Assembly (NCBI RefSeq): GCF_030815865.1
Contig: NZ_JAUSXI010000001.1
Span: 3,720,001 to 3,784,000 of the forward strand
Direction of reading: 5' to 3'
Origin: Arthrobacter globiformis
GTDB taxonomy: Bacteria > Actinomycetota > Actinomycetes > Actinomycetales > Micrococcaceae
DNA: 64,000 nt
Each line of letters opens with the position of its first letter. Position 1 is the stretch's first letter. Below are positions 17,171-26,188 of the stretch, piece after piece. The notes under the pieces were generated by a model. That model did no database searches and was not told where the DNA came from. It saw nothing but the letters and a program-made list of their open reading frames with translations. The position numbers were made by a program, and so were the translations under genes.

Positions 17171-18010
17171 TCATTCGGGATCAGCGCCCGTGGCCACCTG
17201 ACGGGAGTCGTCGTTGGACCATTCGGAGAAGGAGCCGGGGAACAGAGCGGCACTGAAACCGGCAATTTCCAGGGCCGCTATCTCATGCGAGGCCGTCACG
17301 CCGCTGCCGCAATAGACGGCGGTGGGCGTCGTTGCGTCGACCCCAAGTACGGCGAAGCGCTGCCGCAGCTTCTCCGCCGGCAGGAAGCGGCCGTCGTCGT
17401 CGAGGTTCCCGGTGGTGGGTGCGCTGACGGCGCCGGGAATGTGGCCGGCCCGGGGGTCAACCGGCTCGACTTCCCCGCGGTACCGTTCCCCGGCGCGTGC
17501 ATCCAGCAGCACGCCTCCGGCGGCCCAGTCAGCGGCTCCGTCGGCGTCGGTCACCTGCATGCCGCCGCTGGCGAGCGTCACGTCGCCGGTGTCCGGCTCC
17601 ACAGCGCCGCCCTCCAGGGGCAACGCCGCCTTGCGCCAGGCGGCCAGGCCGCCGTCGAGCAGGTAAACGGTGCGCACGCCCGCATTCCGGAGCATCCACC
17701 ACACCCGGGCAGCGGAGGTGTTCCCGGCATCGTCGTAGGCGACCACGACGTCGCCGTCGTGGACGCCCCAGGACCGTGCCGCTTCCTGGAAGCGTGCCTG
17801 CGAAGGCAGCGGATGGCGCCCGCGGGCAGGATCTGCGGGGTCCGCCAGCTGGGTGGGCAGGTCGACATACACCGCGTCCGGGATGTGCTCTTTCAGGTAA
17901 TGGCTGTGGCCGTCCGGGTCCGCAAGCGCCCAGCGGACATCGAGCAGCACGGTGCGCTGGCCGGAGGCAATCCGGGCGTTCAGCCCGGCCACGTCAATGA
18001 GGGTGTCCAT
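17171..18010 (-). CDS. Tandem rhodanese sulfurtransferase
   Basis: This 279-residue protein has two rhodanese domains. The inactive N-terminal one (about 1-130) includes LLDVRWAL and VVVAYDDAGNTSAARVWW. The catalytic C-terminal one (about 150-275) carries the active-site loop CGSGVTA. The CGSGVTA loop and length fit thiosulfate or 3-mercaptopyruvate sulfurtransferases; loop sequence alone does not decide the donor. It is transcribed away from the neighbouring Cds1-like cysteine desulfhydrase gene, suggesting a small sulfur-handling locus. The ATG at 18010 is preceded by an AAGGAGACAG ribosome site. Confidence 0.92.
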   Translation of the reverse strand: MDTLIDVAGLNARIASGQRTVLLDVRWALADPDGHSHYLKEHIPDAVYVDLPTQLADPADPARGRHPLPSQARFQEAARSWGVHDGDVVVAYDDAGNTSAARVWWMLRNAGVRTVYLLDGGLAAWRKAALPLEGGAVEPDTGDVTLASGGMQVTDADGAADWAAGGVLLDARAGERYRGEVEPVDPRAGHIPGAVSAPTTGNLDDDGRFLPAEKLRQRFAVLGVDATTPTAVYCGSGVTASHEIAALEIAGFSAALFPGSFSEWSNDDSRQVATGADPE

Positions 18011-18103
18011 CTGTCTCCTTGGGTTTGCGCTAACTCTAGCCCCGGCTGCCCGCGCCGGTAGGCTGATTCCGTGAGAAGCAGACTAAGTGAACGGGCAGAT
18101 TGA

Positions 18104-19186
18104 ATGAAGAGGGCGGTGACCCGGGACCGGGCATGGGAGGACGAGGCTGTCCGCAAGATCAACGCAGAAAACAACCGGTCGGCCGACACCCACCTGTATT
18201 CCGTGCCACTCCCGGAACACTGGGGCGTCCAGCTGTACCTCAAGGATGAATCCACGCACCGCTCCGGCAGCCTAAAGCACCGGCTGGCGCGATCCCTGTT
18301 CCTGTTCGGGCTGGTGAACGGGTGGATCCACGAGGGCACCACCATCGTGGAGGCATCCAGCGGCAGCACCGCGGTCTCCGAAGCCTACTTCGCACAACTC
18401 CTGGGCCTGCCGTTCATCGCCGTGATGACACGCACCACCAGCCCGGAAAAGATCGCCCTGATCGAACAGTTCGGCGGCGCCTGCCTCCTGGTGGACCACG
18501 CTTCAGAGGTATATGCGGCCGCCGCCGAGGTTGCCACCACGAGTGGCGGCCACTACATGGACCAGTTCACCTATGCCGAGCGCGCCACCGACTGGCGGGG
18601 CAACAACAACATTGCCGAATCCATCTTTGAGCAGCTGGCGCTGGAGGAGCATCCGGTCCCCCGCTGGATTGTGGTGGGAGCCGGAACAGGCGGGACCAGC
18701 GCCACGATCGGCCGCTACCTCCGCTATCACCGCCACGCCACGTCCCTGGCGGTTGTCGATCCGGAAAACTCCGCCTTCTATCCCGGCTGGCGGAGCGGCG
18801 CTGCGGACTTCAGCACCGGCATGCCCTCCCGGATCGAGGGGATCGGCCGGCCCCGCATGGAGCCAAGCTTCGTGCCCTCGGTCATCGACCACATGATCCA
18901 GGTGCCCGACGCCGCTTCGGTCGCCGCCATGCGGCACCTCCATACGCTGGCGGGGCTGCACCCAGGGCCGTCCACGGGTACCAACCTCTGGGGTGTCTGG
19001 CAGCTGGTGGCCCAGATGGTGGCGGACGGTGAACGGGGCAGCGTGGTGTCGCTGATGTGCGACGGCGGTGACCGGTACGCCGGCAGCCATTACAGCCCTG
19101 CGTGGCTGGCGGCCCAGGGACTGGATCCGCAGCCACACGAGGACACGCTGAAGGCATTCTTCGAGACGGGTGTCTGGCAGCGCTAA
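18104..19186 (+). CDS. cds1: PLP-dependent L-cysteine desulfhydrase, Cds1-like
   Basis: This 360-residue fold-type II PLP protein has the cofactor lysine in [16 protein letters not shown] and a substrate loop [15 protein letters not shown]. The glycine-rich phosphate loop is [16 protein letters not shown]. The N-terminal [17 protein letters not shown] and the [15 protein letters not shown] block closely match my recollection of mycobacterial Cds1 (Rv3684), which breaks cysteine into pyruvate, ammonia and sulfide. Generic cysteine-synthase annotation is the alternative. It is divergent from the rhodanese gene and converges on the metallo-beta-lactamase gene with a four-base overlap. No clear Shine-Dalgarno site is seen before the ATG. 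Confidence 0.82.
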   Translation: MKRAVTRDRAWEDEAVRKINAENNRSADTHLYSVPLPEHWGVQLYLKDESTHRSGSLKHRLARSLFLFGLVNGWIHEGTTIVEASSGSTAVSEAYFAQLLGLPFIAVMTRTTSPEKIALIEQFGGACLLVDHASEVYAAAAEVATTSGGHYMDQFTYAERATDWRGNNNIAESIFEQLALEEHPVPRWIVVGAGTGGTSATIGRYLRYHRHATSLAVVDPENSAFYPGWRSGAADFSTGMPSRIEGIGRPRMEPSFVPSVIDHMIQVPDAASVAAMRHLHTLAGLHPGPSTGTNLWGVWQLVAQMVADGERGSVVSLMCDGGDRYAGSHYSPAWLAAQGLDPQPHEDTLKAFFETGVWQR

Positions 19187-19839
19187 AGCTCCACGGATTC
19201 CCGGCTGGAGAGGTGGGTGTACTCTGTGCCGTACCTGGCGCCGATCCGCTTGACATGGCCCTCCACCAGGCCCAGGCCGGTGTCATTCAGGAGCCCGTCG
19301 TGGATGGCGAAGGCCCGCTCCGCGCGGACGCTGATCACAAAGTCCACCACCTCGCTGACCTTGTTCCACGGGGCATGGACCGGGACCAGGAGCGTACGCA
19401 CGCTGATGCCGTCCGGAATGATGAACGAGTCGCCCGGGTGGTACACGTCCTCGTCAACCAGATACCCGATGTTGGCGACCACCGGAATCTGCGGGTGAAT
19501 CAGCGCGTGTTGGCCGCCGAAGCTCCGGACCGCGAACCCTGCGGCGTCGAACGCGGTTCCCGGTTCCACGGCATGCACCCGGTCAGCGGCATCCGGCGCT
19601 TCCTTGCGCACGTTCTGCGCCACGCCCTCCGGTGCGAAGAGTTCCAGCCCGCCGTTGGCTCCGAGCGCAGCGGCCACGGCGGGAACATCGATGTGGTCGG
19701 CGTGCTCGTGGGTGATGAGGACGGCGTGTGCGCCGTCCAGCGCCTCGGCGGTTTCGGAGAAGGTCCCCGGATCCAGGACCAGCACCTGACCGTCCTTCTC
19801 GAGCCGGACACAGGCGTGCGTGAATTTAGTCAGCTTCAT
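19183..19839 (-). CDS. Metallo-beta-lactamase-fold hydrolase (UlaG/YtnP-like)
   Basis: This 218-residue MBL-fold protein begins [18 protein letters not shown] and carries the metal motif THEHADHID near residue 43-51. Further ligands include GGQHALIH and YHPGDSF. The architecture resembles the UlaG-like/beta-lactamase-superfamily group often described as Zn-dependent hydrolases of unknown substrate. The segment [17 protein letters not shown] is characteristic of this group. It converges on the Cds1-like gene, overlapping by four bases, and diverges from zur. No substrate can be assigned. Confidence 0.85.
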   Translation of the reverse strand: MKLTKFTHACVRLEKDGQVLVLDPGTFSETAEALDGAHAVLITHEHADHIDVPAVAAALGANGGLELFAPEGVAQNVRKEAPDAADRVHAVEPGTAFDAAGFAVRSFGGQHALIHPQIPVVANIGYLVDEDVYHPGDSFIIPDGISVRTLLVPVHAPWNKVSEVVDFVISVRAERAFAIHDGLLNDTGLGLVEGHVKRIGARYGTEYTHLSSRESVEL

Positions 19840-19934
19840 GAAGCCAGCCTAGGGACGGCCCCGATCAGTGTCCACGCGGCTCCGGCTGGTAACGTTAAAG
19901 CCTGCCATTACCCGAAAGAATAGCGAGTTCATCC

Positions 19935-20399
19935 ATGCCACAACGCACCAGCGCTGACGGCAGACCACAGGCACCTTCGACGGCGGCCGGCGGGAAAGAG
20001 CAGCGCGTCACCAAGCAGCGGATCGCTGTCAGCGCCGCCCTGGACGAACTCAATGACTTCGTGAGCACCCAGGAGCTGTACCGGATCCTCCAGAACAAGG
20101 GTGTCTCGGTCTCCCTGGCCACCGCCTACCGGATCCTGCAGTCACTGGCCGACGAGGAACTCGTGGACGTGCTGCGCAACGGCGACGGCGAGGCCGTCTA
20201 CCGCCGCTGCGCCGTGACGGTGCACCATCACCACCTCCTCTGCCGCAACTGCGGCAAGGCCGTGGAAGTGGAGGCACCCGCCGTCGAGACCTGGGCCGCG
20301 CGGACTGCGCAGGAGCACGGCTTCACGGAAGTGGCCCACACTGTTGAGATCTACGGCCTCTGCCCTGACTGCTCCGCACGCAAGGCCGCCGCGCAGTAG
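19935..20399 (+). CDS. zur: Fur-family zinc uptake regulator Zur
   Basis: This 154-residue Fur-family repressor has a winged-helix N-terminus (KQRIAVSAALDEL, STQELYRILQNKG, LATAYRILQSLADEELVDVL). The C-terminal dimer domain has a histidine-rich metal site (VTVHHHHLLC) and two structural zinc pairs, CRNC and CPDC. The Zur rather than Fur call rests on the adjacent znuABC genes. It converges on znuB with about 60 bp between them. The perfect palindrome upstream of znuA is the likely target. A basic, disordered N-terminal extension of about 25 residues precedes the DNA-binding domain. Confidence 0.92.
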   Translation: MPQRTSADGRPQAPSTAAGGKEQRVTKQRIAVSAALDELNDFVSTQELYRILQNKGVSVSLATAYRILQSLADEELVDVLRNGDGEAVYRRCAVTVHHHHLLCRNCGKAVEVEAPAVETWAARTAQEHGFTEVAHTVEIYGLCPDCSARKAAAQ

Positions 20400-20459
20400 C
20401 AGCGCGCCGTAGTCAGCCTCTGCAGTAGTCAGCCTCCGTAGGCGCCACCGCCAGCCTAT

Positions 20460-21335
20460 TTAGGCGGTCCGCATGACCCGGCCGTTGAGGCCGCGCTTGG
20501 CCCGGACACTGCCGATGACCCGGCATACCACGTAGATCAGGAACGACAGCGTGGTGACGTAGGGGCTGATGGGGATGCGGCCGCCGAGGGCGAGCAGTAT
20601 TCCCCCCACTGTCGCCGAAACGGCGAACACCACACTCAGCAGCACCACGAGGCGCGGCGAGGACGTCACCCGCAGGGCCGCAGCTGCGGGCGTAATCAGC
20701 AGGGCAAGAACCAGCAGGGCGCCCACGATCTGGATGGACAGCGCCACACTGACGCCGAGGAGCACCATGAAAACCAGGGCCAGCGACCGCACGGGAACAC
20801 CGCGGGCCTCGGCCAGCTCTGGATCAACACTGGCGAAGCTCAGCGGGCGCCAGATGACACACAGCGCCGCCATCACGGCCACCGCGGTCCCCGCCAGGAC
20901 CTGGAGCTGGACGGTGTCCACGGACACAATCTGCCCGGTGAGGAGTCCGAACTTATTGGCTGCCCTGCCCTCGTAGAGCGACAGGAAGAGAATGCCGAGC
21001 CCGAGGCCAAAGGGCATGATCACGCCGATGATGGAGTTTTTGTCCCGCGCCCGAACGCCCATGAGCCCGAGCAGCAGCGCGGCCGCCACGGACCCCACCA
21101 GGGAGCCGAACACCACGTCGGTGCCGATCAGGAGCGCGAAGGCAGCGCCGGCGAACGACAGCTCGGAAATTCCGTGGACGGCAAACGCCAGGTCGCGCTT
21201 CATCACGAAGGTCCCCACGAGGCCGCCGAGGAGCCCAAGCACCGCGCCGGCCCACAGCGAGTTCTGCACCAGCACCAGCAATTCGCCGTAGTTCTCGAAG
21301 TTGAACACCGACTGCAGGATCGATTCCAGATCCAT
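20460..21335 (-). CDS. znuB: Zinc ABC transporter permease
   Basis: This 291-residue integral membrane protein of the ABC-3 family has about eight hydrophobic helices. Conserved segments include VMKRDLAFAVHGISELSFAGAAFALL, LEVEL-type coupling near ARGVPVRSLALVFMVLL, and IQIVGALLVLALLITPAAAA. It forms the channel of the ZnuABC importer. The start overlaps the znuC stop as TAATG, so translation is coupled. Its basic C-terminus ends close to zur, which converges. Confidence 0.92.
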   Translation of the reverse strand: MDLESILQSVFNFENYGELLVLVQNSLWAGAVLGLLGGLVGTFVMKRDLAFAVHGISELSFAGAAFALLIGTDVVFGSLVGSVAAALLLGLMGVRARDKNSIIGVIMPFGLGLGILFLSLYEGRAANKFGLLTGQIVSVDTVQLQVLAGTAVAVMAALCVIWRPLSFASVDPELAEARGVPVRSLALVFMVLLGVSVALSIQIVGALLVLALLITPAAAALRVTSSPRLVVLLSVVFAVSATVGGILLALGGRIPISPYVTTLSFLIYVVCRVIGSVRAKRGLNGRVMRTA

Positions 21336-22150
21336 TAGGAACCCTCCCCCGCAGCGGCGTGCGCGTCGTCATGATGGTGGGTGGTGGCGTCGGGCAGACC
21401 GACGACGACGATCCGGCCGTTGGCATGGATCACTTCCACGTTGCTGTCGTAAAGGTCGGAGAGGACCTCGGTGGTCATGACCTCGTGGGGCGTTCCCACG
21501 CTGAACCGGCCACCGGCCAGGTACAGGATGCGGTCCACGTAGTCGATGATCGGATTGATCTCGTGGGTCACGAACACCACGGCGCTCTTCCGGTCATGGC
21601 ACTGCTTGTTGATGAGTGCGCTGACGGCCTGCTGGTGGTGCAGGTCCAGCGACAGCAGCGGCTCGTCGCAGAGCAGCACCTTCGGGTCGGTGGCAAGGGC
21701 CTGGGCCACGCGGAGACGCTGCTGCTCACCGCCGGACAGCTGCCCGACGGGGACCTTGGCGTAGTCGCTTGCCCCGACGAGGTCCAGCAGTTCGTCAATC
21801 CTGCGGTTGGCTTTGGCGGTACCCAGCCGGATTCCCCAGTGGTGCCCGTCGACGCCCAGGCCCACCAGGTCGCGGGCCCGCATGGGCGTGTCGGGCGGGA
21901 AGGGCTTCTGCTGCGGGATGTAGCCGATCAGCCGGCTGCCCCGCTCCACCGGCTGGCCGCCGAGGCTCGCGTGACCGGAGTGCAGCTCCTGTAGCCCCAG
22001 CAGGACCTTGAGGAAGCTGGTCTTGCCGCTGCCGTTTGGCCCCAGCACCGCGAAGAACTCCCCCGGATTGATGTCCAGGTTCAGGTCTTCCCAGAGCGCG
22101 CGCCGCCCGAACTTCAGGGACGCCTGCTTCAGGCTGATGACTGGGTTCAA
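21335..22150 (-). CDS. znuC: Zinc ABC transporter ATP-binding protein
   Basis: This ATPase powers the ZnuABC importer. Walker A is GPNGSGKTS, the signature is [15 protein letters not shown], and Walker B is VLLCDEPLLSLD followed by the H-loop VFVTHEIN. I chose a TTG start at 22150 because it overlaps the znuA stop as TTGA and leaves a normal N-terminus (LNPVISLKQASLKFG); an ATG at 22201 would add 17 residues overlapping znuA. The protein is then 271 residues. The C-terminal tail is His/Asp-rich (DATTHHHDDAHA), which may bind zinc. Confidence 0.9.
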   Translation of the reverse strand: MNPVISLKQASLKFGRRALWEDLNLDINPGEFFAVLGPNGSGKTSFLKVLLGLQELHSGHASLGGQPVERGSRLIGYIPQQKPFPPDTPMRARDLVGLGVDGHHWGIRLGTAKANRRIDELLDLVGASDYAKVPVGQLSGGEQQRLRVAQALATDPKVLLCDEPLLSLDLHHQQAVSALINKQCHDRKSAVVFVTHEINPIIDYVDRILYLAGGRFSVGTPHEVMTTEVLSDLYDSNVEVIHANGRIVVVGLPDATTHHHDDAHAAAGEGS

Positions 22151-23118
22151 CGCTGGCTCTTCAGTGCTTTGCTGACGTTTTCCACGTTGTCCGCCATCCA
22201 TTCCAGGTAGGTCTTGCCGTCCGGAAGTGTTTCAGTGAAGTTCACCACCGGCGTGCCGGCGGCGCTGGCCGCGTTCTTGACGGCCTGGGTCTGCGGGCCT
22301 TCAGTCTGCTCGTTATAGGCGAGGAATCTCGTGTCCTTTGCCGCCACCGTCGAGGTGGCGGCCTTCAGGACTGCGGGCGGAACGTCGGCGCCTTCTTCCA
22401 CGGCGGCCGTATACTCGGCAGGCGTGCGGTTCTCCAGTCCGGCCGCTTCCAGCAGGTAGAGGGGAACCGGTTCGGTCACCGCGACGCCGGCGCCGCCGTG
22501 CGAGGTCTTCATTGCGGAAATCTTACTCTCAAGCTTGGTGAGTCCGGACTTGAACGCGGCTGCATTGGCCGTGAACTGGGGGGCCGAGCCGGAATCGAGC
22601 GCGCCGAGCCGGGCCGCTACTGCATCGGCAAGGTGGGACATGGCGTCAAGGCTGTACCAGACGTGCTCGTTGAAGTCGCCGTGGTCATGGGAGTGCCCGT
22701 CCTTTGCGTGGGCGGAGGCTGTGCCCGCCGCTTCCGGGGCCAGTCCGGACACCTCCACGGCACTGATGATGTTCTCATGCGGCACATTGCTGTCGTCCGC
22801 CAGGGTGTGGATGAAGTCGTCGTAGCCGCCGCCGTTTTCCACCACCAGCTTGGCTTTGGACACGGTCAGCCGGTCCTGGGCGTTGGCCTCGTAGGAGTGC
22901 GGGTCCTGGCTCGGACGGGAGATGATGGCCGCGACGTTGACCTTTTCCCCGCCGATGGCCTCAACAATGTCCCCGTATACGTTCGTGGACGTGACAACGG
23001 CGATGCGGCCGCCGGCGTCTGCGCCTGGAGTCGAGGCCGCCGGCGAACCGCAGCCGGTGAGGAGCAGGCCGAAGCCGGCCAGGGCGGCGATCAGGAAAGT
23101 GCGGGCGTTGCTGGGCAC
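22147..23118 (-). CDS. znuA: Zinc-binding lipoprotein of the ZnuABC importer
   Basis: This 323-residue substrate-binding protein captures Zn2+ outside the membrane. It has a lipoprotein signal with LLTGC, SRPSQDPHSYEAN with the first metal histidine, and a His/Asp-rich mobile loop (HAKDGHSHDHGDFNEHVWY) typical of zinc rather than manganese binders. Further ligand regions near ENRTPAEYT and LAYNEQTEG follow. The GTG start at 23118 has GAGG upstream. It is first in the leftward znuA-znuC-znuB operon, and a perfect 25-bp palindrome lies 66 bp upstream of the start. Confidence 0.93.
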   Translation of the reverse strand: MPSNARTFLIAALAGFGLLLTGCGSPAASTPGADAGGRIAVVTSTNVYGDIVEAIGGEKVNVAAIISRPSQDPHSYEANAQDRLTVSKAKLVVENGGGYDDFIHTLADDSNVPHENIISAVEVSGLAPEAAGTASAHAKDGHSHDHGDFNEHVWYSLDAMSHLADAVAARLGALDSGSAPQFTANAAAFKSGLTKLESKISAMKTSHGGAGVAVTEPVPLYLLEAAGLENRTPAEYTAAVEEGADVPPAVLKAATSTVAAKDTRFLAYNEQTEGPQTQAVKNAASAAGTPVVNFTETLPDGKTYLEWMADNVENVSKALKSQR

Positions 23119-23183
23119 GGAGATACCTCGGTTCTGGACAGGTCAGGTTGCGGGGAGGGGGCAACCCCTAATCGAGTGTATCG

Positions 23184-23208
23184 CTAAATAGGAATGATTC
23201 CTATTTAG
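23184..23208. promoter_or_regulatory. Zur-box-like 25-bp perfect palindrome upstream of znuA
   Basis: The arms CTAAATAGGAAT and ATTCCTATTTAG flank a central G, and all 12 pairs match. It is AT-rich in a GC-rich neighbourhood, lies 66-90 bp upstream of the znuA start, and has the ATGAT centre seen in actinobacterial Zur boxes. It is very likely the Zur operator controlling znuACB. Confidence 0.85.
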
Positions 23209-23246
23209 AACTCGCCACGGCGGGCGCGGCCCGGGGCACCGGGCCG

Positions 23247-24317
23247 CTATTCGCCATGGGGCCTGCCCAGCCGCCGGATGCCCTTGGCTTGGTTAGCATC
23301 GCGGATCTCTCCCACAAGCTGTTCGATCACATCCTCCAGGAACAGCACGCCTTCGGTTTGCCCGCCCGGTCCCATGACGCGCGCCAGATGTGAGCCGGAG
23401 CGCTGCATCACGGACATCGCCATTTCTATCTCGTCGTCCCGCGAGAGGTTCGCCAGTGACCGGATGCGGCTCTCCGCAATGGGCACCTCGTAACCGGATT
23501 CCGGGATGGCAAGCACGTCCTTGATGTGGAGGTAGCCGGCCAGCAGGCCGTCGTCGTCCAGCATCGGGAAGCGGGAAAAGCCGGTGCGGCTGACAGCCTT
23601 TTCAAACTCCAGCGGGGAGGTCGAGGACCTCAGCATGACCAGCCGTTCCAGCGGAACCATGACATTGCCGGCGGTGTACTCCGAGAATTCGAGGGCTCCG
23701 GTGATCAGGCCGGCGTCGTCATCCACCAGGCCATGCCGCGTGGACTCCTGCACGATGGACTGAACTTCCTCCAGCGTGAAGGTGGAATTGACCTCGTCCT
23801 TGGGCTCGATGCGCATCAGCTTCAGGATGTGGTTAGCGGACCAGTTAAGCGCGGTGATTACCGGGTTCACGATCCGTGCAATGAACATCAGCGGCGGAGC
23901 CAGGAGCAGCGCTGCCTTGTCGGCAACGGAGACGGAAATGTTCTTGGGCACCATCTCCCCGAACGTCACATGCAGGAACGTCACCAGCATCAAGGCCACG
24001 GCGAACGCCGAGACGTCGGCGATTTCCGTCGGCACCCCCAGCGCGGCAAGAGGCACAGCCAGCAAGTGGTGGATCGCCGGCTCCGCCACCAGCAGGATCA
24101 GCAGCGAGCACACTGTTATGCCCAGTTGCGCGCATGCCAGCATCAGCGAGACGTTCTCCATGGCCCGCAGGGTGGTCTGCGCGCGCAGGACGCCCTCGTC
24201 TGCCAGGGGCTCAATCTGGCTCCGGCGCGCGGACATGACAGCGAATTCCGCGGCCACGAAGAAGGCGTTGCCCAGGAGCAGCACCACCAGCCAGAGCAGC
24301 CCTGCCCAGTCGCTCAT
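23247..24317 (-). CDS. CNNM-domain membrane protein with CBS pair (hemolysin-C/CorC-like family)
   Basis: This 356-residue protein has an N-terminal CNNM (DUF21) membrane domain (about 1-190, four hydrophobic segments) with FFVAAEFAVMSARRSQIEPL and FGEMVPKNISVS. Two CBS motifs follow (about 205-330; VMVPLERLVML, GFSRFPMLDDDGLLAGYLHIKDVL). The C-terminal CorC_HlyC transporter-associated domain found in longer members is absent. Related proteins are linked to magnesium or cobalt homeostasis; the old name hemolysin is misleading. It overlaps the upstream longer paralogue by four bases, so the two probably work as a pair. Confidence 0.9.
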   Translation of the reverse strand: MSDWAGLLWLVVLLLGNAFFVAAEFAVMSARRSQIEPLADEGVLRAQTTLRAMENVSLMLACAQLGITVCSLLILLVAEPAIHHLLAVPLAALGVPTEIADVSAFAVALMLVTFLHVTFGEMVPKNISVSVADKAALLLAPPLMFIARIVNPVITALNWSANHILKLMRIEPKDEVNSTFTLEEVQSIVQESTRHGLVDDDAGLITGALEFSEYTAGNVMVPLERLVMLRSSTSPLEFEKAVSRTGFSRFPMLDDDGLLAGYLHIKDVLAIPESGYEVPIAESRIRSLANLSRDDEIEMAMSVMQRSGSHLARVMGPGGQTEGVLFLEDVIEQLVGEIRDANQAKGIRRLGRPHGE

Positions 24318-25738
24318 GACCGGCCGCCGTTCCCGGGCTTGCCGTGGTTAGCGGACTTGCCGCCGTTCCCGGGCTTGCCGTGGTTAGCGGACTTGCCGCC
24401 GTTCCCGGGCTTGCCGTGATTGGCGGCGCTGTCCATGGATTCGCGGTGCGGCCTGAAGCAGATCCGGTCGATGCGCCGGCCGTCCATCCTGGTAACGCTG
24501 AGCGTTCCGCCGCCCGCTTCCACGGTGTCCCCAACCGCGGGTATCCGTCCGAGCTCGCTCATGACATACCCGCCCACCGTCTCGTAAGCAGCCTCGTCGG
24601 GAACGGCGAGGCCCGGAATCTGTTCCGAAAGCTCGTCCGGCCGCATCAGGCCCGGAAAGTACCAATCACCGGAGGCGCTTTGCAGCAGCCCCGGCCGGAC
24701 CTTGTCGTGCTCGTCGGCTACTTCGCCCACGATTTCCTCGACCAGGTCCTCCAGCGTGGCGATCCCGGCAGTTCCGCCGTACTCATCCAGCACCACGGCA
24801 AGCTGCAGGTTGCCCTCCCGCAGTTCGGCAAGTAGGGCGTCCAGGTGGATGGTTTCGGGCACCCTGAGGACGTCCGTCATGATGGCGCCCGCCTCAAGCT
24901 TCCGCCGCCGGTTCGGAGGGACCGCAATGGCCTTCTTGACGTGCACTAGACCACGGATGTCGTCCGCCGACTCACCGATGACGGGGAAGCGCGAATATCC
25001 GCTGCGGCGGGCCGCGTCGATGATCTCCGAAACCGGCTGGTCGGCGTCGATGGTTTCAACGCGGATGCGCGGAGTCATCACGTCAGCGGCGCTGCGGCCC
25101 GAAAAGTTCAGCGTGCGGGCAATGAAGTTCGCGGTCCCCGGATCGAGTGTGCCCATGGCCGCGGACCTGCGCACCAGGGAGGCAAGCTCCGCCGGCGTGC
25201 GGGCCCCCGAGATCTCCTCCTTGGCCTCCAGCCCGAAGATGTTCAGGACCTTGTTCGAAAAACCGTTCAGGACCACGATGGCAGGCTTGAAAATGGCGGT
25301 GAAGATCAGCTGCGGCCGTGCCAGGGCACGGCCGATGCGGAACGCGAGGGCTATGGCCATGTTTTTGGGAACGAGCTCGCCCAGGAGCATGGACAGCCCC
25401 GTCGCGATCACCATCGCGACCACTAGGGAGACGGAACCGGCCACCGGCTCGGGGATGCCGACGGCGGCAAGGGGCGCCTCGAGCAGCGCCCCCACGGACG
25501 GCTCCATAACGTAACCCGTCAATAGCGTCGTCATGGTGATGCCGAGCTGGCAGCTGGACAGCTGCGTGGACAGGGATTTCAGGCACTTGAGCAGCGGCAC
25601 TGCGGCGGTGTCGCCGTCATTAACGGCACGCTGCACTGTGGGCTGGTCCAGCGCAATGAGGGAAAATTCGACGGCGACGAAGAAGCCGGTTCCGAGGATG
25701 AGCAGCAGGCCGGCCGCGACAAGGAGCCACTCCATCAT
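24314..25738 (-). CDS. CNNM/CBS/CorC-domain membrane protein with 12-residue C-terminal repeats
   Basis: This 474-residue paralogue of the next gene carries a CNNM membrane domain (about 1-190; GTGFFVAVEFSLIALDQ, GELVPKNMAIALAF). A CBS pair follows (VMTPRIRVETIDADQ, SGYSRFPVIGESADDIRGLVHVK, AVVLDEYGGTAGIATLEDL). The CorC_HlyC domain comes next (about 350-430). The family is linked to Mg2+/Co2+ transport. The last ~40 residues are nearly three exact copies of ANHGKPGNGGKS, a flexible Gly/Asn tail not usual in the family. I start at 25738 (MMEW), where the first membrane helix begins; the open frame upstream is Arg/Pro-rich. Confidence 0.9.
   Translation of the reverse strand: MMEWLLVAAGLLLILGTGFFVAVEFSLIALDQPTVQRAVNDGDTAAVPLLKCLKSLSTQLSSCQLGITMTTLLTGYVMEPSVGALLEAPLAAVGIPEPVAGSVSLVVAMVIATGLSMLLGELVPKNMAIALAFRIGRALARPQLIFTAIFKPAIVVLNGFSNKVLNIFGLEAKEEISGARTPAELASLVRRSAAMGTLDPGTANFIARTLNFSGRSAADVMTPRIRVETIDADQPVSEIIDAARRSGYSRFPVIGESADDIRGLVHVKKAIAVPPNRRRKLEAGAIMTDVLRVPETIHLDALLAELREGNLQLAVVLDEYGGTAGIATLEDLVEEIVGEVADEHDKVRPGLLQSASGDWYFPGLMRPDELSEQIPGLAVPDEAAYETVGGYVMSELGRIPAVGDTVEAGGGTLSVTRMDGRRIDRICFRPHRESMDSAANHGKPGNGGKSANHGKPGNGGKSANHGKPGNGGRS
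24324..24431 (-). repeat. 36-bp tandem repeat encoding ANHGKPGNGGKS
   Basis: Three units of 36 bp run at 24324-24359, 24360-24395 and 24396-24431. The first two are identical, and the third diverges in its last ten bases. The repeat is in frame inside the CNNM/CBS gene's 3' end and encodes the Gly/Asn/Lys-rich tail. Copy number may vary between strains by slippage. Confidence 0.9.
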
Positions 25739-26188
25739 GGGCCAACCGGAAGTCGTCGGCGGCAGCGGCCCGGGCCAGTGGGTTTGCCGGCGCTGTGGTC
25801 GGGCTGTGCGGCGCTGACCGCGCTCCGCTGAGAGCCCCCAGGCCGGCACCTGGATTTACCGTCCATGGCACCTATATTTACTGTCCATAAGGATTGCAGT
25901 CTACAGGAGCAACGCACGGCCACAGAGGACTAAAGCGGCCCGTCCGGCCCGTCCGGAACCGGCTCCCGGGCATGGTGGATAGGACTCGGTTCGGGGCTCG
26001 CTTGGACCCCATTTCGCCATAATTCGGGCGGTACATGATTTGGGTCACCCTTATTGGCAGTTAACCCGGAACGGTCATTAGACTGGCAAAGGTCTGGGTT
26101 CATAGGACACAGAAACTGGTTCGATCGTTGTGCCGTGGCACCTTAGGCGACCAGAGGAAATCAAACTCATGGAAGAGGCGTATTTCAA
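25739..26188. other. Intergenic region between the CNNM gene and kgd, with a spaced direct repeat
   Basis: This 450-bp divergent gap must hold the promoters of kgd (rightward) and the CNNM pair (leftward). Two copies of ATTTAC(C/T)GTCCAT occur at 25855-25867 and 25877-25889. They match at 12 of 13 positions and are spaced 22 bp, about two helical turns, suggesting a dimeric or cooperative regulator. A possible kgd promoter is TTGGCA near 26054 with TAGACT 19 bp on; it is weak. No gene is supported here. Confidence 0.4.

Noticed and set aside
24314..24431. CRISPR-like array suspected from regular repeats
   Set aside because: The 36-bp units are contiguous with no spacers and lie in frame in a protein-coding gene.
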